From Knufia peltigerae (taxonomy: Eukaryota > Ascomycota > Eurotiomycetes > Chaetothyriales > Trichomeriaceae): a DNA stretch of 46,294 nucleotides. The notes below the pieces were generated by a model. That model saw only the letters and a list, made by a program, of their open reading frames with translations, ran no database searches and was not told the DNA's origin. A program made the position numbers and the translations under genes. The DNA lies in NCBI GenBank assembly GCA_030247855.1, contig JAPDRN010000198.1, forward strand, positions 1 through 46,294, in the 5' to 3' direction. Below, piece by piece: positions 26,224 through 36,025 of the stretch; within the stretch, counting starts at the first letter, position 1, and each line of letters starts with the position of its first letter.

Positions 26224-26740
26224 GGTGATTGACTAGTTTACAACCAAGAGGATGTTCAGGACCAGAGTGTTGACAACAGAAAAGGAGCTGGAACTATGTA
26301 TGAATTTGTAGCCCTACACAACCCCCAGGAGAAGTGAGATGGGCCTGGCCGCGTCGTTCCAGGCAGAATAGCCGCCTCCTCCGCCCGCCTGTCCGCCTCG
26401 CCGCCCCCACTACTCCACATTGCCCCCGGAAAGACGGGGAAGGCAATTTCCAAGCGGGAGCACCTTTACTTGGACTGGTTGAACAAATGAGAAAGTACCT
26501 AATTGTGGGTCGGTCACAGGCCAGGCCAGGCCGGGTGCTTCAAGCGCCCTGGGCCGTGAACTCTGGCACCGGACTACGAGAGATACGACAAAGCTCTTTT
26601 CAAAGTGGTGCTCAGCCTGAGCCGCTTCAAGTCGACAGAGAACAGCTCAAAGACGCTCTGCTCTGCATCTCTCCTGGTCGGTACTCGCAATTGTTCTCTT
26701 GTTTAGGCATCAGATTTGATCTCTCCAGCCATCCGCAGAC
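26224..26740. promoter_or_regulatory. Divergent promoter between permease and Zn2Cys6 regulator
   Basis: The 517-bp gap separates two start codons facing away from each other. At about 26371-26407 there is a dense run of CCG/CCGCC triplets (CGG on the other strand), the half-site read by Zn2Cys6 proteins. This suggests control by the adjacent regulator or by another cluster regulator. The triplets are seen; the binding is inference. Confidence 0.5.
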
Positions 26741-28631
26741 ATGCGTCCTGCACGTCGCGGTACAAAGTCACGAGGAGGATGTGTGAGGTGTAAACAAAGT
26801 AAGGTCAGCACAGCCTTGAGCGCGACTACATTCTCAGGTGCTTGACTGAATATTTCTCGAGCAGCTCAAGTGCGATGAAAAAAGGCCCAATTGTGGTCGA
26901 TGCACGGCCAAGGGCGTTCAGTGTCCCGGATACATGCTGGTCTTGAGATGGCCTGACAAACACCAAATTTCTCAATCTTCGTCTGGTGGCGACATCACGG
27001 CGAGAGAAGCCGTGTCTTCTTTGCGAAAAAAGAAAGTGTCCAAGAAGCTTCAGAGCTCCTCGGACGGTCTTCTTTCAACGTTGCAGTGCTGGGCCATGGC
27101 CCCACCCTCACAAACAAAGCCTCAGGTGGTGTCGATCGAGCACAATACACCGACGGTCGATTCCCCGGGTCCCGGAATGGTGTTCCCTGAGCTCTACACC
27201 GGTCAAGTGGTGAAGGCCCCTCGACTCTGCGCACTTCAACCATCAAACGGCCTCACGAGCTGGACATCGACACTGACCGGGTATTATTTCAAAGAAGTGG
27301 CTGGGCTCTTCTCCTGTTTCGATGGAGCATTGAATCCATTCCGGACCATCGTGGCACGCGCCTGTATCTCATCTCCTGCCATGCTCCGAACATTGCAGAG
27401 CATGGCCGGAGCCTGCCTCGACGACGACTTGCCTCACTTGAAGACTCTGACGCATCAACTCCGTGCCGAGGCCGTTGCTTTGCTCAACACCGAGCCTGAA
27501 CATGGTTTAGAGTCCTTGCTGACCTTGCTGATGATCGGTCAAACCTCCAGCTGGTTTGATGCTCGCGATCTCGGAATTCCGCATCTGATTGCGCTCAAAG
27601 TCCGTCTCCGAGAGATTGGCACGCACGTCTGTCTCCTTGAAGCGGAGCAGCAAGAGGTCTTTTCCTTTCTTCAAGAAGCATTGGTCTACTGGGAAATGCT
27701 GTTGTCTTTCGTCGGTGCTGATTTTGGCGAGGATGTTTCTGATAGAAGACCCGTCTCCTGGTACGGCCTCCATTCCCACGCACTTCCACACCCCTGGACC
27801 GGCGTCTGTGGGGAGATCCAGCTGCTGGTCCATGACGTGGGACGTTTGGTGCGACAAGAGCGTCTTCAAATGTGCTGTACATCTTGGTTCGGGCAACGAA
27901 GTGTTGATGAAGCGGAAAAGGCTTTTCGAGTCGCCCAGCAACTCGAAAGGCAACTGATCGGGTTTCCCCGGCCTTTGGACGAGTTTGTCTCCACCACCGG
28001 AGACGTGGATACTCCAGTCTGGCACCTCTACGCGCTATCCGAGGCCTGGAGGTACACGGGTCTTCTCAACCTGTACAAAGCCTTCCCTCAACTGCTCGAG
28101 TCGAGATACTTGTGTGAAAGTCAAGCACAATGTCTCCAAGATATGTTTTGTTCTTGGATCTCCCCCGCCCGACCCGATGAGCCTGAAGATGGAGGAGCGG
28201 ACGCATGGCTGCTTGATCTGGCCCTGGGTGTTCTTGACCTGATTGAGTCCATCCCCGTCACCTCTCGAACCAAAGGCCAGCACCCAATCATTCTCGTCTC
28301 TTGTGCCAACCAATTGTGCTTATCAATAGACAAGGAGGAGCCAGAGACAGAGGCAGCTCACCAGGCCCCACCACCCTTCTTCAACGTTAACGCGGAAAGC
28401 GGCGATGATTGCGCAGAGACTACGTTGCCATCGCGACAATTGAGTATCTTGAGTGCACGAAAACTGGTAAAAGGGAGGCTAGTTCTGTTACGGCATGTAT
28501 TACCGTCGGGTCCGATAGACACATGTCTGGAGATTGTGCAGCGCGTTTGGGATCATCTTGATGCCGGAGATAGTCACATTCATTGGATTGACAGTATGAT
28601 TCAATACGGGCTGCATACCACCATGGGTTGA
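26741..28631 (+). CDS. Zn2Cys6 transcription factor (609 aa)
   Basis: Two exons (26741-26803 and 26865-28631) give 609 aa. The N terminus holds a complete zinc cluster: Cys14, 17, 24, 31, 34 and 41, spaced C-x2-C-x6-C-x6-C-x2-C-x6-C, with KQSK/LKCDEKRPNCGRC across the intron. The intron donor must be GTCAGC to keep the x6 spacing; the better-looking GTAAGG two codons earlier breaks the frame. Residues from about 110 on resemble the fungal_trans_2 (DUF3468) regulatory domain, e.g. FDGALNPFRTIVARACISSP and helical stretches. It is a nuclear DNA-binding regulator, probably of the permease and the downstream amine oxidase by position. No break is seen. Confidence 0.88.
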
Positions 28632-29178
28632 GTTGCCTGGACGGGCACAAGGCGTCAAGGTCTCGGAAGCTTACTCACCACGAGAGGGAGTCTGGAGGTG
28701 CTGCACATAGACCCGATGCTACAGTCCCCCCTCGGTGGGACCCGTCAAGATGCTTCTTCCTTTTCATTGCGCCTCCCCGCCTTTTGGCGGAACGACAGCC
28801 GCCGCGAGAATGGTGCAGAAGACTACGCGTACATAAAACTCTCCAGAAAGCTTGATCATGAGAGATGACTCATTGACATCCACCCTCCCCTCGAACACGA
28901 CGACCCTGTCGAAGCCAGCTGACCCCGGTACCCACAACGCCGGACCGAGATTCCCGGGTTGTCATTGGTCTAATTGCGAAAGAGGCAGTTCAGTGCGATG
29001 GCCTGAAACGGGGGCCTTGTTCCGCGCAGAAGACAGCAGCGAGTTGCTGGTCGAGGAGGAGAGGCCAACGTCGGGTTATATATTGCGTCGGCGGAGCGTG
29101 TCTGTGACCTTGTGACCTTGGGAATTTCGTGTTGAGTCTTTTCTGCCTACTAGTTTTAGTCTCTTCTTCAAGTCAAAG
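28632..29178 (+). promoter_or_regulatory. Intergenic region upstream of amine oxidase
   Basis: The 547 bp are non-coding as far as I can see. A TATA-like word (TTATATATTG) lies at about 29077-29086, about 100 bp before the amine oxidase ATG, followed directly by CGTCGGCGGAGCG with two CGG triplets. A pyrimidine-rich stretch precedes the ATG. These fit a fungal promoter but are not decisive. Confidence 0.45.
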
Positions 29179-31357
29179 ATGGGTTCCTCTGGACCGCAGG
29201 ATGTGGCTTCCAGGTCAAAGGACATCCAAGCCCTGTCACATCCCTTGGATCCTCTCTCCGTGTCTGAAATCTTGAGTGCGGTTTCCGTGGTTCGGCAACA
29301 TCATGGAAACGTGGATTTCAACACCGTCACACTCCTCGAGCCGCCCAAATCCCGTTTGCTCAAGTGGATTGCGCAGCCCAAGGATGAAAATCTGCCACAA
29401 AGGCAGGCAGATGTCGTTGCCATCGACCGTGACGGCAAGGTTTTCGACGGCCATGTCGACCTGACGACAGGCAAGATTGTCTCTTGGGAGCATACGGAGG
29501 ATGTTCAGCCGCTTCTCACCCTGGAAGATCTCGGCGGGGTCGAAGAAGCCCTGCGAAAAGATGCCGGTGTCATTGAACAATGCCGCCTCGTCGGCGTGAA
29601 CGATATGAGTAAGGTCTATTGCGATGCGTGGGCTATCGGCTACGATGAGAGATACGGCACGGAGCATCGACTGCAACAGGCCCTCATGTACTATCGGCCT
29701 CACATTGACGACACACAGTACACGTATCCCCTCGACTTCTGTCCGATCTTTGACGCGCGTGCCAAAAAAGTCATCCACATTGATATTCCCGACGTGCGCC
29801 GCCCCGTCAACACCGCCCCTCCGACAAACTATCACATTCCCGCCATCGAGGCCGAAGGTGGTTTCCGAAAGGATCTCAAGGCGCTCGAGATTACGCAACC
29901 CGATGGCGTCAGCTTCGACATTAGGGGAAGGACGGTTACATGGCAAAATTGGTCGATACATGTCGGCTTCAACCATCGCGAGGGGATCGTCCTGAGCGAT
30001 ATTTCCTTCTTCGACAAGGACCAAGATGGCGGTAAACTTCGGTCCCTTTTCTATCGACTGTCCTTGGCCGAAATGGTCGTCCCGTACGGCCATCCCGGAT
30101 TCCCCCACCACCGAAAGCACGCATTCGATCTGGGTGAATACGGCGCGGGATATTTGACCAACCCGCTCACGCTCGGGTGTGATTGCAAAGGCGCCATCCA
30201 CTACATGGATGCCCATTTTGTCACAAAGGCCGGATCGACGAGCACCGTGAGGAATGCCATTTGTATCCACGAGGAAGACAATGGGATTCTCTTCAAACAC
30301 ACGGATTTCCGAGACGGCTCGACCCTGACGACCCGCGCGCGCAAGCTGATCATCAGCCAGATCTTCACGGCGGGAAACTACGAATATTGTATTTACTGGA
30401 TCTTCCATCAGGACGGCACCATTCAGCTCGAGGTCAGGCTCACGGGTATTCTCAGTACCTACGCCATGTACGCGGGAGAAGAGACGGGAGGTTGGGGCAC
30501 TGAAGTCTATCCTGGTACGCTCCCATTATAGCTTTTGCACAATCTATGACTTGGTTACTAACGTCGTCACCACCTCTAGGTGTCCATGCGCACAACCATC
30601 AACACTTGTTCTGTCTCCGAATCGATCCGCAGCTCGACGGACAGAACAACACCGTCTTCCAGGTCGATGCGGTTCCATCTCCGGCCGCGGTCGGCTCCGC
30701 TGAAAACTACTACGGCAACGCCTTCTATGCGCAGAAAACCAAGCTCGAGACTCCGCTCCAGGCCATGTGTAACTATGACGGAGCCACGTCGAGGACTTGG
30801 GAGATTGTCAACGAAAACAAACTCAACCCTTATTCGCACAAACCGGTGGGATTTAAGCTCGTCAGCAGAGAGGTCCCGGGTCTACTGCCCAAGAAGGGTT
30901 CACTGGTGTGGAAGCGTGCGGGATTTGCCCGCCACGACATTCACGTCACAAAATGTATGTATCTACCTGCAGTACATTCGTTTTCAGGTCGACGCTGACT
31001 TCGAGACCCCAAAAAACAGATCAAGACGGCCAACACTTTCCCGCCGGTAGACACGTGCCTCAAATGTCGGGAGACAAGGATGAAGGCCTCCCCAAATGGA
31101 TTGCCCAAGACCCTCATGCTGACGTTACGGATACCGACGTGGTGCTGTGGCATACCTTTGGAGTCACTCACTTTGCCGCGCCCGAGGACTATCCGCTGAT
31201 GCCCGCGGAGCCCATGACTTTGCTCTTGAGGCCGCGCAACTTTTTCAAAAGAAATCCCGCCCTGGATGTCGTTCCTAGCTATGGAAAAGCGCCCAGCCAG
31301 ATCGCCGCGGGTGTCAAAGGCACCGACCACCATGACAAGTGCTCCGTGGAGGTCTAG
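29179..31357 (+). CDS. Copper (topaquinone) primary-amine oxidase
   Basis: Three exons (29179-30514, 30580-30954, 31020-31357) give 682 aa, the normal length for fungal copper amine oxidases. It oxidises a primary amine to aldehyde, ammonia and H2O2. Active-site residues are all present. The cofactor motif N-Y-E-Y has the topaquinone precursor at Tyr401, and the catalytic Asp317 is in AFDLGEYG. Copper ligands are His452 and His454 in NHQHLF, and His621 in GVTHFAAPEDYPLMP. Intron 1 contains a good branch site (TTACTAAC). The C terminus ends SVEV, not a PTS1, and no PTS2 is obvious, so cytosolic or other location is likely, unlike the SKL-tailed neighbours. It is the best anchor for the function of the cluster. 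The frame is intact. Confidence 0.95.
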
Positions 31358-31872
31358 GCGTCCACCTGTAGGCCACCTGTAGGGTATCTGATCACAAGAC
31401 AAGTCGAAGTTGATAGTTTCTTCCTTTTATACAGTCTTCAAGGAGCTGTATCTTGACTACTTCAGTTTTGTCGGAATCGTGAATAACTGTGACAGCCTGA
31501 CGCGGGCCACGCTCTCTGTGGAATGTACTAGTTACGTAGCGAGAAAGGTTGACGCTCAGCGAATCACCTACCGCTTGCGGCGCATTGTGTTCGGCGAGGG
31601 GGACCAGTAAATAGCTATCATCAACCGGTGGGGTTCACCGTCAGAACCTTTCAAAAAAGACTAGAGACTGAGAGGACCTACAGCGTCCGCCTCAATGCCC
31701 GCCGCCGCTCCACCTCTTGCTGATCTTTTCTTCATTTCCTCATCTCCCAATGTTTGAATCCCAGGCCGAGAAATGAATGGACCGGCCGTGCCTCTGCGAA
31801 TAGTTCCACTATCATCCACAGAGCAGATTCACGGCGTCGCAAGTTTACAATTGTACATATCAAGCACGCAAG
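31358..31872. other. Intergenic, no gene seen
   Basis: The 515 bp have balanced composition and lie between the amine oxidase stop and the MFS pseudogene start. Only short random reading frames occur, and I recognised nothing. Confidence 0.5.
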
Positions 31873-33403
31873 ATGCAACCGACCAAAACGGAGGAAGAGA
31901 ATAATGGACAACACCCTGAATCCTCGATCCCACCTGCGTCGTGACAACCACTCACTACACCGGACGAGGAGGTGCAACAAGATGAAACCATCCCCGACGG
32001 AGAATATGGCTGGGTGATCGCGCTCGGAGTGTTCATCATCAACGCCTTCACCTGGGGAGTGGTATCGGTGAGTTGTCCTTAGTGCTCGCGCTCGTGCTCA
32101 CTTACGAACGTATACAACAGTCTTACAGTGTCTACCTCGCCCATTATCTATCATCCAACACCTTTCCCGGAGCGAGTGCCGTCGACTACTCGTTGATCGG
32201 TGGTGCGAATTTCGCGGCGGCCATGCTGGTTGCGCCGTTGGTCAACGTCGTCACCCGACATCATGGGACCAAAGCGTGCATGTTCTCCGGAACCACGTTC
32301 ATGGCTGGGGGTCTGATCGCCGCGTCGTTTGCCCGCGAGTTCTGGCAACTGGTCCTCACCCAGGGAATCATCATCGGCGTCGGCGTCGGTCTGTTGTACG
32401 TGTCGTCGGTCCCCGTGGTCAATCAGTGGTTTTGGAAAACGACGCAGCTTTGCCCAGGGCATCACGGCGGGCGGGACTGGCATCGGCGGCATCATCTTCT
32501 CTTCGTCCATCAATCCGATGATCGAGAGCTTGTCCCGCGCTTGGGCACTTCGGATCATGGGACTGGGATGTTTGGTGTTTTTGCTGCTTGCTTCGTTGAT
32601 TGTTCGTGACCGCAATGCCCAGGTTCGTCCTCGACTTCACACATTCGATGTTCGGTTTTGTCGCCGTCGGGATATTTGGCTTCTGCTGATTTGGGAATTC
32701 TTGTATCTTTTGGGTTACATGACGCTCGTCTCGTCTCTTCCCGATTTTTCACGCTCGTTGGGAATCTCCCAAAGTGATTCCGGGCTGACTGCCATCATGA
32801 TCAACTTGAGTACCACCAGTGGCAGGATCCTCGCCGGCTGGGCTTCTGATCATTTTGGTCGCATTACGGTGGCACTCATCTCCACGTTTTCCAGCGGAAT
32901 CCTCTGTCTGGCTCTGTGGATTCCCTCGGAGTCGTTGGCTGCGACTTTGGACTTTGCCTTGTTGGTTGGTAATGTATACAGTACATTTTGGATTGTGAGT
33001 TGTGTTCTTATCCTGGTGATTACCAAGCTAAACGTACAACAGTCAATTGCTCCTATTTGTGTCGAGCTCGTCGGGCTTGAAGAGCTTTCATCGGTACTAT
33101 CGATTGCATGGCTGAATGCCGCTCTTCCGTGTTTCGGTAGATCAGAAATCTCTCGTGATGGCAGAGATTTTGCTGACCGTTGATCAGTCTCCGAAGCCAT
33201 TTCACTTGAACTGCGTCGTCCCAACGCTGCTCGACCATATCTCTATGCGCAACTGTACGCAGGTATGTATGGTTGTTCTGCTGCCCGCTTGGCCTTGACC
33301 TTATACTCTTGCAGGGCTGAGTTATATCATTGGCGGTTTTTTCCTTTTAGAGCTGCGACGCATCAAGATTGGCTTGTTCACACCAGAAACGCACCGACAC
33401 TAG
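31873..33403 (+). pseudogene. MFS monocarboxylate-porter-like transporter, broken
   Basis: Five exons fit: 31873-32067, 32121-32994, 33043-33136, 33188-33262 and 33315-33403. They total 1,327 nt, exactly one base too many for 442 codons. The protein resembles fungal monocarboxylate-porter MFS proteins: DGEYGWVIALGVF in helix 1, SYSVYLAHYL, NQWFWKRRSFAQGITAGG, then STFW..SIAPICVELVGL near the C terminus. Two lesions are visible. Codon 24 is TGA (31942-31944), before the first helix. One extra A in the AAAA run at about 32436-32440 shifts the frame inside helix 5/6. The homopolymer lesion could be a sequencing error; the TGA is harder to explain away. It would have been a plasma-membrane carboxylate transporter. 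Confidence 0.85.
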
Positions 33404-33499
33404 CGATTGCAGTGATCTATATCTATGGAAAGGTGTCACAACATTCCTCCAGAGCGTATTGAAAGTGTCGGAACTAGATCAAGCATGAACACAGTAGTC

Positions 33500-33903
33500 T
33501 CAACCAAAGGTCGGCTCCTGCTCTGCTCCTGCAACAGCAGACAAGTATTTGACCCGATCCGCCGTGTAGAACTCGACATCAATCTTGTTGGCAAGACTAG
33601 ACGCCCTGCCATGAAGCCCTCCTGCCTTGACACACGTCACGTCGGGCATCACCTCGAGTTCTGTGTAGAGACTCGATCCTCATTTCGAGCAGAAGAAATG
33701 TTTGTTGATCTTGCCGGATCTTCCCACGCCGTCCCACGAAGAAGTCGACCCTGGACACACACGAGTCAACATCTCCAATACGACAAAGAGGTCAGAGCTC
33801 ACCTTGAGTCACTTTGAAGGAAGTGCGTGGTACGACGGCATTGGAGGTGAAGGCGCCACCAGTCCACCTCAATGAGTGACGTGTCGGGTCACTCGACTTT
33901 CTT
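33500..33903 (-). pseudogene. GFA/CENP-V-domain protein remnant
   Basis: On the minus strand an exon at about 33803-33903 encodes WTGGAFTSNAVVPRTSFKVT. After a 52-bp intron a second exon (33750-33500) encodes SGKINKHFFCSK, a stop, GSSLYTELEVMPDVTCVKAG and IDVEFYTADRVKYLS, ending FG*. This is the glutathione-dependent formaldehyde-activating (GFA/CENP-V) fold, a small zinc-binding family. The stop TGA (33680-33682) replaces the second cysteine of the expected C-x2-C zinc pair. The N-terminal zinc-binding part (CHC..C) upstream is missing or scrambled. The lesions are not CpA-to-TpA changes, so ordinary decay, not RIP, broke it. It lies antisense between the MFS pseudogene and the isomerase gene. 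Confidence 0.75.
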
Positions 33904-34805
33904 TCCATATTGAAGGTATTCATTCGATCGGGCTTCCTAACGGAACAAGCAGCCAAGCAAGATCAGGCAGCCTTATCCCCGACGAAAGATGGTACCACCT
34001 CAGTGCGGTCTTCCAGGCATGAGAGCTGTTCGAAAGGCCCTCATAGACAGAGAAATGGCAAAGGCATGATGCTGACTGCGACCAGAACCGATGTAGCAAG
34101 GGCGTCGAACTTTCGCAGCCTCCTCTGTTGGTTTTCCGGGTCCGTTTTTGGGTGCCCCGATACATCGACGATGGTGTTGGAATCAGCCCAGGGTATTGAA
34201 GAGGGTGTACAGGCCCTGGTCGTCGTCACAGAGTTGGCTCCGGTTGTGGATGTCCTGGGTGACGCGCAACTCTCATGGTAGGCGTCCGGGTTCTACCTTG
34301 CTGCATCCTTGTCGCACACCACACACGGCGGCAGCAGTCAAGGGGGTCCAAGGAGGGCTATACCAACGCTATGCGCGAAGCTGATTGCTGCCTTCATCAC
34401 GGCTCCGCCTCACTCGTCAGCCGATGCGAAGATGTCTGTCCAACCTTGGCTGGTAGCTAACACGGACAGAGGAGTTAAAACATTGCCTATGGGAGCGGCA
34501 CAATGACACTGACCAATTCTAGACGTCCAGCCCATGCCGATCTCGTTCTGCGCATCCACCCTGGCCTGACTAAGACTCATCAAAAAAAGGTCAGTTGATA
34601 ATCCGCCTCCGCCTCCGCCCCGCTTGAGACCTCCGCCCAACGCCGCCGAGCACCTAGCTACATACGAACCAAAGTTGTCAGGCCCTCGGCGGCTTGGCAC
34701 CTGATAGATATATATTTGCCATCTTCGCATGCCACTCATATACAGCTCCATGTGCCCCAACTACTCACTTCAGCCCGGTATCCTGGCCGTCTCGACAGCG
34801 CCTTC
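33904..34805. other. Island intergenic stretch, no recognisable gene
   Basis: The stretch has balanced composition and only short overlapping frames on both strands. A minus-strand frame at 34041-34229 looks mildly protein-like but matched nothing I know and has no clear start context. A CCGCCTCCGCC-rich run at about 34600-34622 and a TATATATAT word at about 34707 could belong to the promoter of the isomerase gene at 34806. A decayed gene may have stood here. Confidence 0.45.
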
Positions 34806-35806
34806 ATGATCAAGATCGAACCGCCAATAAATCTCAAAATGAAATACACCGACGTTAAACTGTCCATCTCAGGGCAGGTTGGTACTATTACGATGAGCAG
34901 ACCGAAAGCCCTTCATGCGTTTGGTGACAGCCTCAAAATGGACCTTATTGTGGCGCTGCGAGAACTCGACCAGCATCCAGACACCCTCATCACTCTCATA
35001 ACGGCAGAAGGACGTTTCGTAAAGTCCCTAGTTTTTTGCAAGTCTGAACAGCGTGGCGCTAACTATATGCTCAGTTTTCTGCCGGCGCCGATATCAACGA
35101 CGTTGTTCCTCCTCCGGACCCGCCGACTCCCGCCCATAAGAAGGTGGCGATACTTGCCTGGTATGCGCCCGTTTTGGAATTGGTTCGAAGCATGATTGAT
35201 CATCGTAAAGTCCTTGTCGTTGCGATGAACGGTCCGGCTGTCGGTGGTGCGGTTGGCTGGCTACTCGGAGTCGGTAAGTGAAACCTCTGCCGTGTCCAGA
35301 TCCGCCTGAGTTATAGATCGGGCTGTTATCGAGCGACCTCTACACGTCCATTCCTTACTGACGCTTCTTCAGCCGATATTGTCTTAGCTTCCGACAGCTG
35401 CTGGATTGACGCACCGTTCTCAAAGCTTGGTCTTGTCCCTGAATTCGGCTGCGCAACGAATTTCGCGCAGTCAATGGGCGTGCACAGAACAAACGAGTTG
35501 ATGATCTTTGGGCGCAAGATGACAGCTCAGGAGCTGGTAGTCAGTGGGCTCGTCAATCGTGTTTTCCCCACGAGTTCTTTCCACCGTGACGTGGGCACTT
35601 ATCTCCAAGAACAAGTGCAGCTGAATAGCGGCAGGAGTATGTTGGAAGCGAAGAGGTTGATGAACGAGTCCGTGAGGGACTCCAGGCTGGTGGCGATTAT
35701 GACCTCCTTGGACTCTTTGGCGGAAAGGATGGTCGAGGGCGAGGCTTATGAAAAGTTTGCTGAACAAAGAAAAAAGATCAATGCGAAGAAGGAGAGCAAG
35801 CTGTGA
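34806..35806 (+). CDS. Peroxisomal enoyl-CoA hydratase/isomerase (Delta3,Delta2-enoyl-CoA isomerase-like)
   Basis: Three exons (34806-35018, 35075-35273, 35373-35806) give 281 aa, the usual size of the crotonase family. The oxyanion-hole segments are FFSAGADI and NGPAVGGAVGW. The position of the second acid is Glu161 in LVPEFGCATNF, as in Delta3,Delta2-enoyl-CoA isomerases (PEGC-type loop); the first hydratase Glu is not evident. The protein ends KKESKL, a canonical PTS1, so it should act in peroxisomal beta-oxidation of unsaturated or modified acyl-CoA. Intron 1 has branch site GCTAAC. A second in-frame ATG at 34839 is a possible start. It is convergent with the next regulator, 219 bp apart. 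The frame is intact. Confidence 0.9.
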
Positions 35807-36025
35807 AACTTTTGTGCTTTAAGTCCACCACCTAGAGGGATGGAGAAGGATATAAATATCGACCCTAGAGCGCAACAAGAGTCGATTCCATTCCATGATA
35901 TGTTCGAAGAGAAGATAGCGCGATTCTCCTCATGTTCGACAATTTGCTGTTATGTAGTAGCTGCCAATGTCAGAAATCCGAGCATGTTGCAGAGTTGTTC
36001 ACTTACACCAAAACTACGCATAAGT

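Noticed and set aside
28852..29115. An 87-codon plus-strand frame before the amine oxidase
   Set aside because: It lies in the promoter region, has no recognisable domain and no coding-like context.
29236..30408. A 390-codon open frame on the minus strand
   Set aside because: It lies wholly antisense to exon 1 of the copper amine oxidase, whose sense frame has clear catalytic motifs. The antisense text has no recognisable domain and is a codon-bias shadow.
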